DNA of 64,000 nucleotides from Silene conica (taxonomy: Eukaryota; Streptophyta; Magnoliopsida; Caryophyllales; Caryophyllaceae): positions 70,384,792 through 70,448,791 of the forward strand of contig CM055312.2 in assembly GCA_029255685.2 (NCBI GenBank), in the 5' to 3' direction. The notes below the pieces were generated by a model that worked only from the letters and a program-made list of their open reading frames with translations, searched no databases and was not told where the DNA came from. Shown here piece after piece: positions 12,215 to 22,720 of this stretch. The number at the start of each line of letters is the position of its first letter. Positions within the stretch are counted from its first letter, which is position 1. The position numbers and the translations under genes are program-made.

Positions 12215-12931
12215 GAGCAATTGCAATGAGAGGTTTTTTGCATTGAGTTTGTAAATAAGAACCCTTAGAGCAATAGCAATAGAAGAACTTTATAGAGAGT
12301 TCTTCGTATGCTATGTCATTTTTCACTAGTTCCAATATTTAAGAACTTTTGTCTACAATAGATCATCTTCAAATAAAGTTTTTAAATGGATCCCATGATT
12401 CACTATCCTACTTTTTCATTAAATGAGTATAATTAATGATTTATTATTTTTTAATTGAAAATAGGAATTATTTAAATTTAATTGGTTATTAACATTTTTC
12501 AAGAATATATTAAATACGCTCCAAATTCCAATACGTACAAACTAAGTTCTTATTTTAGAACTCGGTTCTTAGAATTAAGAACAAACTTTTAGTTACAGTA
12601 GAACAACTTTTTTTTAAGAATTCTTAGTGACAACCCCAAGACGAAAAACTACTATTGCTATTGCTCTTAAAAAAAGTATGTCCCATTGCATTAAAAAGTT
12701 TGTCTTTTAGAAAACAAACTTGGTTTGATATTAAGAACCAAGTTCTTTCAAAAACCAAGAAAATTTTGAGTAATTAACAATTAATTACATTAAATAATTA
12801 ATAGTTTTCTTATGGAAATTTTTTACTATAGGTCTTTCCATTGTGTCAAAAAGTTTGTAATTCTTGAGATTGTCAAAAAATGACATGGCAAAGAAAAAAA
12901 TTTATAAAAGGTTCTTCCATTGTACTTGCTC
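12215..12931. mobile_element. Outer Tourist-like (PIF/Harbinger) MITE
   Basis: The ends are GAGCAATTGCAATG and, inverted, GAGCAAGTACAATGG, flanked on both sides by TTA (12212-12214 and 12932-12934), the target-site duplication of PIF/Harbinger elements. It is interrupted by a second MITE of the same family (12268-12666); without that insert it would be about 315 bp. There is no coding capacity. Confidence 0.78.
12268..12666. mobile_element. Inner Tourist-like MITE nested in a relative
   Basis: A perfect 15-bp terminal inverted repeat (GAGCAATAGCAATAG at the left, CTATTGCTATTGCTC at the right) is flanked by TTA on both sides (12265-12267, 12667-12669). Length 399 bp. The perfect ends suggest it is younger than the outer copy, whose ends have diverged. 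Confidence 0.87.
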
Positions 12932-12934
12932 TTA

Positions 12935-13635
12935 ATTCCTTAAATACAACCCATTGGGTTATAGTTACCAATCCCCAAAAAATAACGTATTTGCTATATC
13001 CCGCCCAGAGTTTTACTATTTGTTACACATTTTACCATACTATTCCATCATTTGCTAAATAAAAAACCAAACCCCCACCCTTTTACTTTCTTAACCCCAC
13101 TCATCATCCAACAACCGCCCTACGCAATCAATGGCGACCACCATACGTCCATACTCCTTGCAACCATTACAACTAGCCTTGTCGTGGTTCCAATTAACTG
13201 CGTTCCCCCTCTTTTTCTTCCACAATCAGTCACGTAATGAATTAATACTTTTACTTCTACATTTTACATTTTTTGAACTTCGATTGTTAATTGGTGAATG
13301 TTATACACTCAATTTTGGAGGTTTTTATGAACGACTCAATTGTATTTTTGCATTTGCGTTTTTTTATTAAATTAATTTTAGAAGGGTAGTTCATAATCTA
13401 CATTGTAATTCAATTAACATTTCAATGGTTAAAGGAAGTGTCTACGGTGGTTGTGAGTGATAGGATGTCATCAATGGCGGTTACTAAAAGGGAGGGCGTC
13501 GACGACGACATCATCTGTAATGGAGTGTGGTGTCAATAGGGGAGATCATGGGATGACTTTAGTCTTTAGAGGTGGGTTGGGTGGTTTGGGTGAGGGTAGT
13601 TAGAGCTTGTGACAGGGTGGTAGGATGGTGGTGTG
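12935..13635. other. Intergenic sequence without a recognised gene
   Basis: Nothing firm. A C-rich stretch (about 13060-13125) precedes an ATG at 13131 (MATTIRPYSLQPLQLALSWF), which could be an organelle-type leader, but the frame ends after 79 residues with no domain and no visible splice continuation. A G-rich stretch with many GGTGG words (13440-13635) follows. Confidence 0.4.
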
Positions 13636-13783
13636 TAAGAGCGGAGCCAGGATTAGATAGTATATAGGGCTAAATTAATACTTTCAGGCGACAATATAAA
13701 TATCGTCCTTTACATCCGTTTTAACATCTAAAAAATAATACACCACGACATAAATCGAAAAACTTACTAGATAAGTAGCTTAA

Positions 13784-16431
13784 TTAGCTAAACTTTGCCC
13801 TACGAGGTCCAGCTAATTCAATATCAGTAATTACATTTTCATTCGTAATATTACCTGCAAAAGTCCTTTCAATATAAAGCACCATCAAATTCTCAAGAGA
13901 TTCATCATTAATCTTATTTCTAAGCTTGCTTTTGACGATGTTCATCGATGAAAATGCTCTTTCGGTTTTTGCCGTAGAAACTGGAAGAGTCAATATAAGA
14001 CATATCAATCTATAAATCATGGGATAAATTGATGTATTACCAAATTCGACCATTCGACGACACAAATATGATAGGGAAGTAGTATGTGCAAATCTTGGAT
14101 CTTTCTTTTTTTGATAAGGTAAGAAAACTAGGTAGATCCTCTTGGATATGACTAACCTATCTCATCCTTTCGAATGAGTCAGGTAAGTTGAAGCCACCGG
14201 CTTTCAACCCACCTCGAAAGAGTTGGACATGAATGTCCAACAGAAGCCATGAAGTCAGCAACCTTGTTGGCTTCACGAAAGCAATGTTTAATTATCACTT
14301 CATCGAATCTTGGATCTTTCTTGACATCTTCCACAAAGAACTCACATTCCAAATCTAAAGTTTTTTTATCATGTGACAAAAACTCAGCTGGATAATACTT
14401 TAAAGCTAGTTTGCACATGTCTTCATGTTTGAATGCTCGAAAGCTATGACGTGGGTCAAGTGATCCGCGCTAAGCTCAAGAATCTCCAAAGAACTATCAG
14501 TGAATCTACTCTTAAGTTCTTCCAACTGATAGTCTAGCACACTATAGAATATATTGAACCTAGTGCTCATTTGTGATATTCTTTTCACAAGTCCTCGACC
14601 CTTTCTTGTAAGTTGCTGACATATCCGGCACAAAAATATCATGGTCAGAACAAAATGTTATAACCTTCGTAATCAAATCATCCCAACCATTTTCTCTCAT
14701 ATCTTGAAGTTTTTCTTTTGTATTGAAAGAAAATGTAAAGCATTCAATATGCCAAGATCTTTCTTTTGCAAAATTTGACTTAAAAATTGGCAGTGTTCAT
14801 AATATCATGCATCATATGCAAACAATATATGAAATCAAACTTTTTAAAGCCTTACCAACTGCCTTTGCTTCTCCTTGTACTTTATCCGGGCCATTTATAT
14901 ACAAATCATCAATGGTTGCCCGGGTAGCTCCAAACAACTTAAGAAGACTTGAAATAGAACGGAAATGTGAACCCCAACGAGTAGCCCCTGCTCTTTGTAA
15001 AGTACAGGCTTGGTTTTTACCTAAACCCGTTTGAATTGTACCGGCTGCCACTAAATCTGAAATTTCTTCTTCTATGAAAGTTTTTAGCAATGAATGTCTT
15101 TTAGCTGAAGAATCAACAAAGTTCACGATCATGGTCAAGGTAGAAAAAAACTGCCACAAATCATGAACTCCTTTGGCCGCAGCATTTAATGACAATTGTA
15201 ATCGATAAGTGAAATAATGCACATAATATGCAAAAGGATTTTCTCTTGTAAACAAAGCTTGTAAGCCATTAAATTGACCACGCATGTTGCTTTCACCATC
15301 ATACCCTTGACCTCTTATATTACCTACTTGAAGATCATATTGAGTAAGAACCTTACAAATTTTATCCTTCAAACTTTGAGAACAAGTGTTATCAACACTC
15401 AGTATTCTGAAGAACCGTTCTCTAAGTAAACCCTCATGATCAACAAATCGAAGAATTATGGCTATTTGTTCCTTATTTGAAACATCAAGAGCTTCATCAA
15501 CAAGGATTGTAAATTTAGAATCTCCTATTTCATTACGAATCATAGCTCTAACTTTGTCACCAAGAACACTAGCAATTTGCTTTTAGATAGTTCCAGATGT
15601 ATACTTGGGATCTCTCGAAGCACTATTTGTTACTTTGTTGAGTTCATCATTCATTCTTCTAAAAGAGGCTCAAACGGCATCAAAGTTGCCACCATTTTGA
15701 GAGTTAAAGGATTCATCATGACCTCTAAAAGAACACCCTTGTTGTGCCAACAACCTCGCAACCTCTAAACTAGTAAAAAGTCGAAGTTTATTATTGGCTA
15801 ACTCTTTTGCAGATAATGTGTCAATTGCCTTCTCTATATGCTTAGAAGGATTTCTCAAATTTTCCCACTTGTACATTGAAGCATTGTGTTTTGACACTAC
15901 GCCTCCAATATGAAGTAAGATGTCACTTTGCTTAGACATTACATTTTTCCAACCATTAAATCCAATTTCAGTGAAAGATGGATGTCGAGATTAGTAATCA
16001 TCAAAAAAGAAACAAGGAAAACAAAATGTTTTATCTGTCTCAAGTGAATACTCAAGCCAAGGCCACTCCTTGAACCACCTATGACAAAACTTTCTCCCTT
16101 GAAGTCAATCCTGAGTACTTGGATAATAATTTAAATAAGGTTGGCAAGGTCCATATACTACATATGCCCTTCGAATACAATCTCGTTCATTCAAAGGATA
16201 TGGACCAATAAAATGGCAATTTCCCGGATCCCGTTCAAGTGATGTAATATTACAATCTTGAACTTTTATTTGCTCATTGTGTTCATGTTGATCATCTTGA
16301 ATGTCAATTCCTTCGTCTTGATCAAGTGGTGGAGGATTTGATGGAGATGGGGTATCCTCCATAGTTGATGAATTGTCATTTTTATACCATGAAAATAAGT
16401 TTTTATAGCGTTTGTTTCGATTATCCATCAT
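13784..16431 (-). pseudogene. hAT transposase (TTF zinc finger, DUF4371, dimerisation domain), left copy, broken
   Basis: The minus-strand frame starts at 16431 (MMDNRNKRYKNLFSWYK). A TTF-type finger region follows (LERDPGNCHF, YPLNERDCIRRAYV, then WFKEWPWLEYS and FCFPCFF near 16000-16070). Next is the DUF4371/RNase H-like core at about 14810-15543 (FTILVDEALDVSNKEQIAII, GQGYDGESNMRGQFNG), then the C-terminal hAT dimerisation region (LICLILTLPVSTAKTERAFSSMN) ending at 13784. Such proteins cut and join hAT ends. The frame breaks near 16100, by in-frame stops around 15960-15990, at 15580-15660 and 14640-14810, and by a LINE-tail insertion at 14108-14305. Confidence 0.85.
14108..14305 (-). mobile_element. 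5'-truncated LINE tail inserted in the hAT transposase
   Basis: This 198-bp insert is flanked by perfect 17-bp duplications AATCTTGGATCTTTCTT (14091-14107 and 14306-14322). On the minus strand it reads the end of a LINE RNase H (HCFREANKVADFMASVGHS), a short 3' UTR and an A-run next to the left duplication. This is typical of a 5'-truncated LINE copy. The plus-strand hAT copy lacks it at the matching place (near 18365). Confidence 0.92.
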
Positions 16432-16610
16432 TATACTTCGTTAACCTATAAATAATTAACAAATTATATTATATACAAATTGATTGGAGTGACCGGCAGC
16501 AGGAAACATTTATCATAGTCTCATACACTCATTGCACACATTTTTTATACACTCACTGCACACATTTATTAACAATATTTTATACAAAGACATTAAATTA
16601 ATAGACATAA

Positions 16611-16800
16611 CAATGAGTCTTGCTTGTGACGGACACTATCTGTCACAAGCTAAAGACGAATATAACTCTCTTACAACTACACAAGTGGAAAAAATGGAGC
16701 ATTATATGAATATTGACACTTGCATTTTGTGAGAGGGCACTAACTCACTATCCGTCTTCAGCTTGTGACAGATAGTGACCGTCTTCAATGAGAATTTGTG
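16611..16800. mobile_element. Mutator-like MITE with 9-bp target-site duplication
   Basis: The flanks are TAGACATAA at 16602-16610 and again at 16801-16809, a perfect 9-bp duplication as made by Mutator-like transposases. The 190-bp element has long imperfect inverted arms around CACTATCTGTCACAAGCT. Its right edge reads inward CACAAATTCTCATTGAAGAC, a form seen again at 43757. Confidence 0.85.
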
Positions 16801-17049
16801 TAGACATAAATGTTTTGTCCTCTAATGGGCATTCTATATCTATCCATATATAATATACATTAGGCAATTCAGATTCATTGATTCATCACAATATTTCTTA
16901 ATTCTTATACACTCACAGACTCACTGCACGTCTACACTCTGCAAACATTTTTTATGTCTTTCTTTTTATTCTTTTTTTTTGGGGTTTTAACTTTTATTCC
17001 CTGTTCTTATGGTGGTTTAATTGTTTAATTTCTTCCATCTTTTTGTTAT

Positions 17050-17107
17050 CAAATTCGGGATTAAGATTTCGGGTAATCAAATTCAGGATTAAGATTTCAG
17101 GTAATCA
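17050..17107. repeat. Short tandem repeat in the hAT spacer
   Basis: ATCAAATTCGGGATTAAGAT followed by TTCGGGTA is repeated once with two changes (ATCAAATTCAGGATTAAGAT, TTCAGGTA) and then begins a third time. Period about 28 bp. It lies between the two hAT copies. Confidence 0.7.
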
Positions 17108-17257
17108 AATTCCTTTACAAATTGAAATATAAAATAAAGCTTACTTCCTAAAATTAGCATCTCCAAAAAAAAGAATCAATAAAACTATAAGTAGACAAGG
17201 AATTACCAAGGAACAAACAACTGGAATGTCGACTGTCTACGCGTTGTGACGGCTGAC

Positions 17258-18684
17258 AGGTGTTCTTTTAGAGGTCATGATGAATCCTCTAACTCTCAAA
17301 ATGGTGGCAACTTTGATGCCGTTTTAGCCTCTTTTAGAAGAATGAATGATGAACTCAACAAAGTAACAAATAGTGCTTTGAGAGATGCCAAGTATACATC
17401 TGGAACTATCTAAAAGCAAATTGCTAGTGTTCTTGGTGACAAAGTTAGAGCTATGATTCGTAATGAAATAGGAGATTCTAAATTTACAATCCTTGTTGAT
17501 GAAGCTCTTGATGTGTCAAATAAGGAACAAATAGCCATAATTCTTCGATTTGTTGATCATGAGGGTTTACTTAGAGAACGTTTCTTCAAAGTACTTAGTG
17601 TTGATAACACTTGTTCTCAAAGTTTGAAGGATAAAATTTGTAAGGTTCTTACTCAATATGATCTTCAAGTAGGTAATATAAGAGGTCAAGGGTATGATGG
17701 TGAAAGCAACATGCGTGGTCAATTTAATGGCTTACAAGCTTTGTTTACAAGAGAAAATCCTTTTGCATCTTATGTGCATGGTTTCGCTTATCGATTACAA
17801 TTGTCATTAAATGCTGCGGCCAAAGGAGTTCATGATTTGTGGCAGTTTTTTTCTACCTTGACCATGATCGTGAACTTTGTTGATTCTTCAGCTAAAAGAC
17901 ATTCATTCTAAAAACTTTCATTGAATGCTTTACATTTTCTTTCAATTACAAAAGAAAAACTTCAAGATATGAGAGAAAATGGTTTGGATGATTTGATTAC
18001 GAAGGTTATAGCATTTTGTTGTAACCATGATATTTCTGTGCCGGATATGTCTGCAACTTAAAAGAAAGGGTCGTCGACTCGTCGAGGACTTGTGAAAAGA
18101 ATATCACAAATGAGCACTATTTTATGTTCAATATATGTTATAGTGTGCTCGACTATCAGTTGGAAGAACTTTAGAGTAGATTCACTAATAGTTCTTTGGA
18201 GATTCTTGAGCTTAACGGATCACTTGATCCACGTCATAGCTTTCGAGCATTCAAACATGGAGACGTGTGCAAACTAGCTTTAAAGTATTATCAAGCTGAC
18301 TTTTCGTCACATGATAGAAATGCTTTAGATTTGGAGTGTGAGTTCTTTCTATAAGATGTCAAGAAAGATCAAAGATTTGCAGATACTACTTCCATATCAA
18401 ATTTGTGTTGTCGAATGGTCGAATTTGGTAAGACATCAATTTATCCCATGATTTATAGATTGATTTGTCTTATATTGACTCTTCCCGTTTCTACGGCTAC
18501 AACCGAAAGAACATTTTCATATATTAACATCGTCAAAAGCAAGCTTAGAAATAAGATGAATGATGAATTTCTTGATAATTTGATGGTGCTTTATATTGAA
18601 AGGACCTTTGCAGATAATATTACGAATGAAGATGTAATTACTGATTTTGAATTAGCTGGACCTCGTAGGGTAAAGTTTAGCTAA
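17258..18684 (+). pseudogene. hAT transposase, right copy, truncated and internally deleted
   Basis: The similarity to the left copy starts abruptly at GGTGTTCTTTTAGAGGTCAT (17258), so the TTF finger part is missing. The core (17453-17911) matches the left copy almost residue for residue (DSKFTILVDEALDVSNKEQI). A deletion of roughly 0.4 kb follows SAKRHS near 17911. The dimerisation region ends at 18684 (ELAGPRRVKFS). Several stops and frame changes lie between 17911 and 18403. It cannot give a working transposase. Confidence 0.85.
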
Positions 18685-18832
18685 TTAGGTTACTTATCTA
18701 GTAAGTTTTAAGATTTATGTCGTGGTATATTATTTTTTGGATGTTAAAAATGATGTAAAAGACAATATTTATATTGTCGCCTGAAATTATTAATTTAGCC
18801 CTATATACTATTTAATTCTGACTCCGCCCCTG

Positions 18833-19574
18833 GGTGGCAGCCGACAAGGTTACAGAACTTGTGTTGATACTTGATAATTTGAGTAATTGAATAATTGAAT
18901 AATTGAAGATTTAGGGTTTTTTTAATTTTCATTATTTGAGATGGGGTTTGGGTGTTCGCTTAGGATTGGGAATGTCGTCACATATTTTCAATTTTTCAAT
19001 TCTTTAATTTTTTTTTTCTGAAATCATATTGAGCTATAGCCCATATAGCCTTGGGCCTGGCTTCGTCGTTGGTAGTATGTTAGTCTTTTGTTTAATTTAT
19101 TTTTATCTCCCTTATTTCGTTTGTTTATGGGCAAGAGATGAGAAAGATAAAGTCGGAACAAGTTTGTAATTTGTGTAGGATTAAGTAAAGTTGTGTGTGA
19201 GATTTAGCACGACCCTAAAATAATTATATATATAAGAACACAAATTCTCATTTGTGACGAAATTTTTTCATAACAAACTTGTGACCTTTCACGAACTATA
19301 AATAAGGGATGTTGTGAGAGATCACAAACTTGAGAATCAAGAGTATAACATTAACGAAAGTTCAATTTTGCACCATCACTTAAAAAACTCCTATGTAATT
19401 TTAATAGGATACTACTCCGTACGACGATTAAATAGTAGCGTAGAGAAAATAAAAATCCTACACTCAAAATACTTTTATCTACAACTCCAAACACAAAATA
19501 CAATTTCTACTACGATTAAAATAGCTGACTAGCATCAGATATTTAGCTATTAACCGTGTTCCATAAAAAAAAAG
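18833..19574. other. Intergenic sequence with MITE-like ends
   Basis: No gene. At about 19236-19365, CACAAATTCTCATTTGTGAC at the left and an inverted partner ending GAGAATCAAG at the right suggest another member of the Mutator-like MITE family. No 9-bp duplication was seen, so it is not called as an element. Confidence 0.4.
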
Positions 19575-19890
19575 TGTTTTTCCTATTGATGTCTGTGTGG
19601 TTTTCACTTTTCCCACTTGTACCCCTGCGTATAACACTTTACTAGCCGTACCCCTAAACTTAATTAGTGAAAACCATAGGGGCATCAATGGAAAACCCCT
19701 TGCCAAGTCAGGTGCTTATTTGGCAAATAGAGTGCCAACATGGCACTTAACGTCTAAAACAGACGGCAAAAACATGTTTGGCTACTGATGGGTTTAACTA
19801 ATTAAGTTTAGGGGTACGACTAGTAAAGTGTTATACGCAGGGTTACAAATGGGAAAAGTGAAAACCACAGGGGCATCAATGGGAAAAACC
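19575..19890. mobile_element. Long-TIR MITE
   Basis: About 92 bases at the left (19575-19668: GTGTTTTTCCTATTGATG..., TACCCCTAAACTTAATTA) return inverted at the right (19797-19890: TAATTAAGTTTAGGGGTACG..., GGGAAAAACC) with only scattered changes. The middle is about 130 bp. The flanks are A-runs on both sides, compatible with a 9-bp duplication but not diagnostic. Long inverted ends fit a Mutator-like MITE. It contains no gene. Confidence 0.8.
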
Positions 19891-21204
19891 TAAAAAAAAA
19901 CTTCGAAGTGCATATAAATTATATGAAGCACCTATTTGGATTAAGCATCATACCAACAAAAAACAAAAAGTATAACACCAGAAGTATCTCCTCTAATCAT
20001 AAACATAAATTGGTGATGAGCTATAAATTTTATCCTAGGAGGGTGCGGTCTAACTGTGGTCTCGATAGAACATTTACGCACTATATCTGTTACATATAGA
20101 GGTTTTGGGCCGTTGATGATTCTACTAAAATCTTCACAGTCCTTATTAAATGGTGATATAAATCCCAATTGCTACATAGTTTCTTTTAGAGGAACATCAA
20201 ATTTAAATTTAAATTTAAATTTTGGGATACGGAATTGGTTCACTTTAATATTATTAAGCTTGAATTGTTCAGTGAACATATTTTCATCAATCTTGATTTC
20301 ATCAACTAGAGTTGGCAATCCATCCTTATCGTATGGAAGGAATGCATATATTGAAAACCGCTTTATGGATTTCCATGTTCTGTAATTCATCCTTATAACC
20401 TTGCATTTCTCGAACATTCCATAATTGAAGCTCTTGTACCACTACTAGTTCATGAAGGAAACTCAAATTTTGTGGTCGTCTAGAAGATTAAAGTTATCAT
20501 AATTTGTGTTTTTCGATTCAAATGATGTTTCCAAGCTCCTTTGAAATACACAGTGTTAGCCTACAATGATTCAACGTCGTCAGTGTTACTATTTCTGTAA
20601 AACCCCTCGCGAAAGCGAAAATGTAAACACACAACATGCGGAAAAATGCGCGGAATTAAAACTTTTTGACATGAACTAAACATCGCGAGAAGATTTAAAG
20701 TAAAACTAAGTACAAAAATTAAACTAAAACTATTTAAGTTTAGATACAATAAGCCAAACGGGGGTGACACATCCCACGGATATCAGAATAGTAAATAACC
20801 AAACTAGCTAAATGATATATAAGTGTAGTGATGTCGATGCGCAACATCGCTCGCTAGCTTTCAGTCGAATCCCCATATCAGCACCTACCTGTCATACATA
20901 AGACATGTATGCCACAGTCAGTGGTTAGTACCTCGAGGTTCTCCCAGCCACTCTTTGTCAGAAAACACGTAAGCAGGCATATATGAATAATATACAAGCA
21001 AGCATGTTCAGAAACAACGATAAATCACGTGAAGCATACTAGTCAATCAAACATTATGTGATAACTATATTAGAAACTTCATGCAATACATAACATGATC
21101 CAGTTCAGCAAGATAACATACTAACAAAGTATAGAAATCCAATTCATAACACAGTAACTGGTTCAACGACCAAAACTCATGACATAACCAGGTACACTAT
21201 CACC

Positions 21205-21712
21205 AAGTAAAGGGCTCAGAGGCCAACACTCAAGGCATATCCTCATACGACACTGAACGTATTGAAGTCAGAGACCAACACACTTAAGGCATGTTCCAAC
21301 ACCCAACAATCGCGTATAGCACTCTGAGGCCAATACTTATGGCATGTACTCAATACGCGACCACTTCCACATATCGGGCTTAAAGGTCAGCTTAAGACAT
21401 ATCCCGACACGGCCACATAAACATGCATTGGACTCAGACGCCAACTCCTAAGGCATGTCCCAATACGACCATACACACACATATCGGACTCAGAGGTCAA
21501 CACTTAAGGCATGTCCCAATATGCAACACACACACGTATTAGACTCAGATGCCAACTCTTAAGGCATATCATAATACGCAAGCACACATGTATTGGACTC
21601 AGAGGCCAACTTAAGGCATACTCCAATACGCGACCCAACACACACGTATTGCGTTTAGAGGTCCGCTCGAAGCATACCCCAATACGCGACCACAAACATA
21701 CAATCAACAACT
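21205..21712. repeat. Minisatellite array inside the solo LTR
   Basis: About eight degenerate units of roughly 60-70 bp share GACTCAGAGGCCAACACTTA, AGGCATGTCCCAATACG and a CACACACGTATTGG-like link. Most units contain a GTATTGG...CCAATAC pair, so each could fold into a hairpin. The related LTR at 27414-30238 has only one weak counterpart (GGGTTCAACGGTCAACTTAA, near 27970). Confidence 0.85.
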
Positions 21713-22259
21713 ACATCTTCCTAAAAGGCTACGCTACAAAATCCTATGATATTATACAAATATAAGAATCATATGGAGAAAGAAAATTGATGATAACTAA
21801 TTTACACAAGTCAGGTGTTCGTAGCCGGCTAGACTACTGGCTGCGCTAGCCGACCGGCCACGGACACCAATACTTAGCCTTTGAAATTCAAGAGTGATAA
21901 GAGGGCTAACATCTTATATTAAATTAACCCACTTATCACACGAATTTAAATAACGCATACGAACTAAGTGCTAAATTATATTCTAATGAGAATGTTCAAT
22001 CGAGAAAAAGAATAGCCACAAATTAATTAAAATTCATATTAAACATATGTTCTACACGGAAATTAATATGTATGCGAATTAAATAATAAGTTATATTTTA
22101 AACATTCGGGAGGTGATTAACAAATTATTTCATTTATAAACATGCTCCTTAAAATAAATATCGCAACCCATTGCTAATTTGTTAAACGATTTCAAGGTAA
22201 ACTTATTATATATTTTAAACATGTGCAACAATGAATCTAGAATGAATAACAATAGTGCA

Positions 22260-22720
22260 GTAGCATCATTATGACATATACAACAATCAACAAGAATAAC
22301 AACAACCAACAACAACTTCAACCCAGCATTAACCAGCACTAATAGCAACAACGACTTATGTAACAATATAACAACGAGAATACAACAATGGTGAGAAAAA
22401 CTGAGTAGAAGTAGCACTAAGGAGCAGCGTGCAGAGCAGCAATAAATAACAACGACAACATCCAACACATACAAAAATAACAACAATAGCGAGCATAGTG
22501 AGGCAGAAGCAGGCCAACAGAATAGCGGGAATAACAACATCAACTAACGCAACATTTTAGCATCTATTTAACCACAACAATCAACAACCATGAACAACAG
22601 TAACGTATAAATCCTAGTGTAGCATGGCAGGGACATTAACAGATTAACAGCCATAACAGTAGCGTTAAACAGCAGTAAAACAACACCCACAACAGTAAAA
22701 TAACACCCACATCAGGTGTG
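22260..22720. repeat. AAC-rich low-complexity stretch
   Basis: Within the solo LTR the plus strand is full of CAACAA and AACAACA words, forming a degenerate trinucleotide-rich tract. The long minus-strand open frame here (Leu/Val-rich) is a by-product of this composition and not a gene. Confidence 0.7.

Larger units (their letters stand above)
13636..18832. mobile_element. Inverted pair of hAT transposon copies (5.2-kb composite)
   Basis: Both outer edges carry the same hAT end: TAAGAGCGGAGCCAGGATTA at 13636 and, inverted, CAGGGGCGGAGTCAGAATTA ending at 18832. The similarity continues inward through the 3' UTR (GGCGACAATATAAATA) into the transposase. The left copy is on the minus strand and the right copy on the plus strand, 5' ends facing the middle. 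The right copy lacks the 5' third and an internal piece. No clear 8-bp duplication was found at the outer edges. Known hAT ends of this type begin CAGGGGCGGA. Whether the pair ever moved as a unit is unknown. Confidence 0.85.

Noticed and set aside
13131-13370. ORF starting MATTIRPYSLQPLQ as an organelle-targeted protein
   Set aside because: The frame becomes Phe/Leu-rich and AT-driven after about 30 residues and stops. No downstream exon was found and the surrounding sequence is repeat-rich.
21205-21712. CRISPR-like array of regularly spaced repeats
   Set aside because: The units are degenerate along their whole length with no conserved repeat/unique spacer pattern, and the setting is a plant LTR. 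It is a minisatellite.
22130-22543. Minus-strand 137-residue Leu/Val/Ser-rich frame as a membrane protein
   Set aside because: It is the complement of an AAC-rich low-complexity tract inside a solo LTR and lacks gene context.
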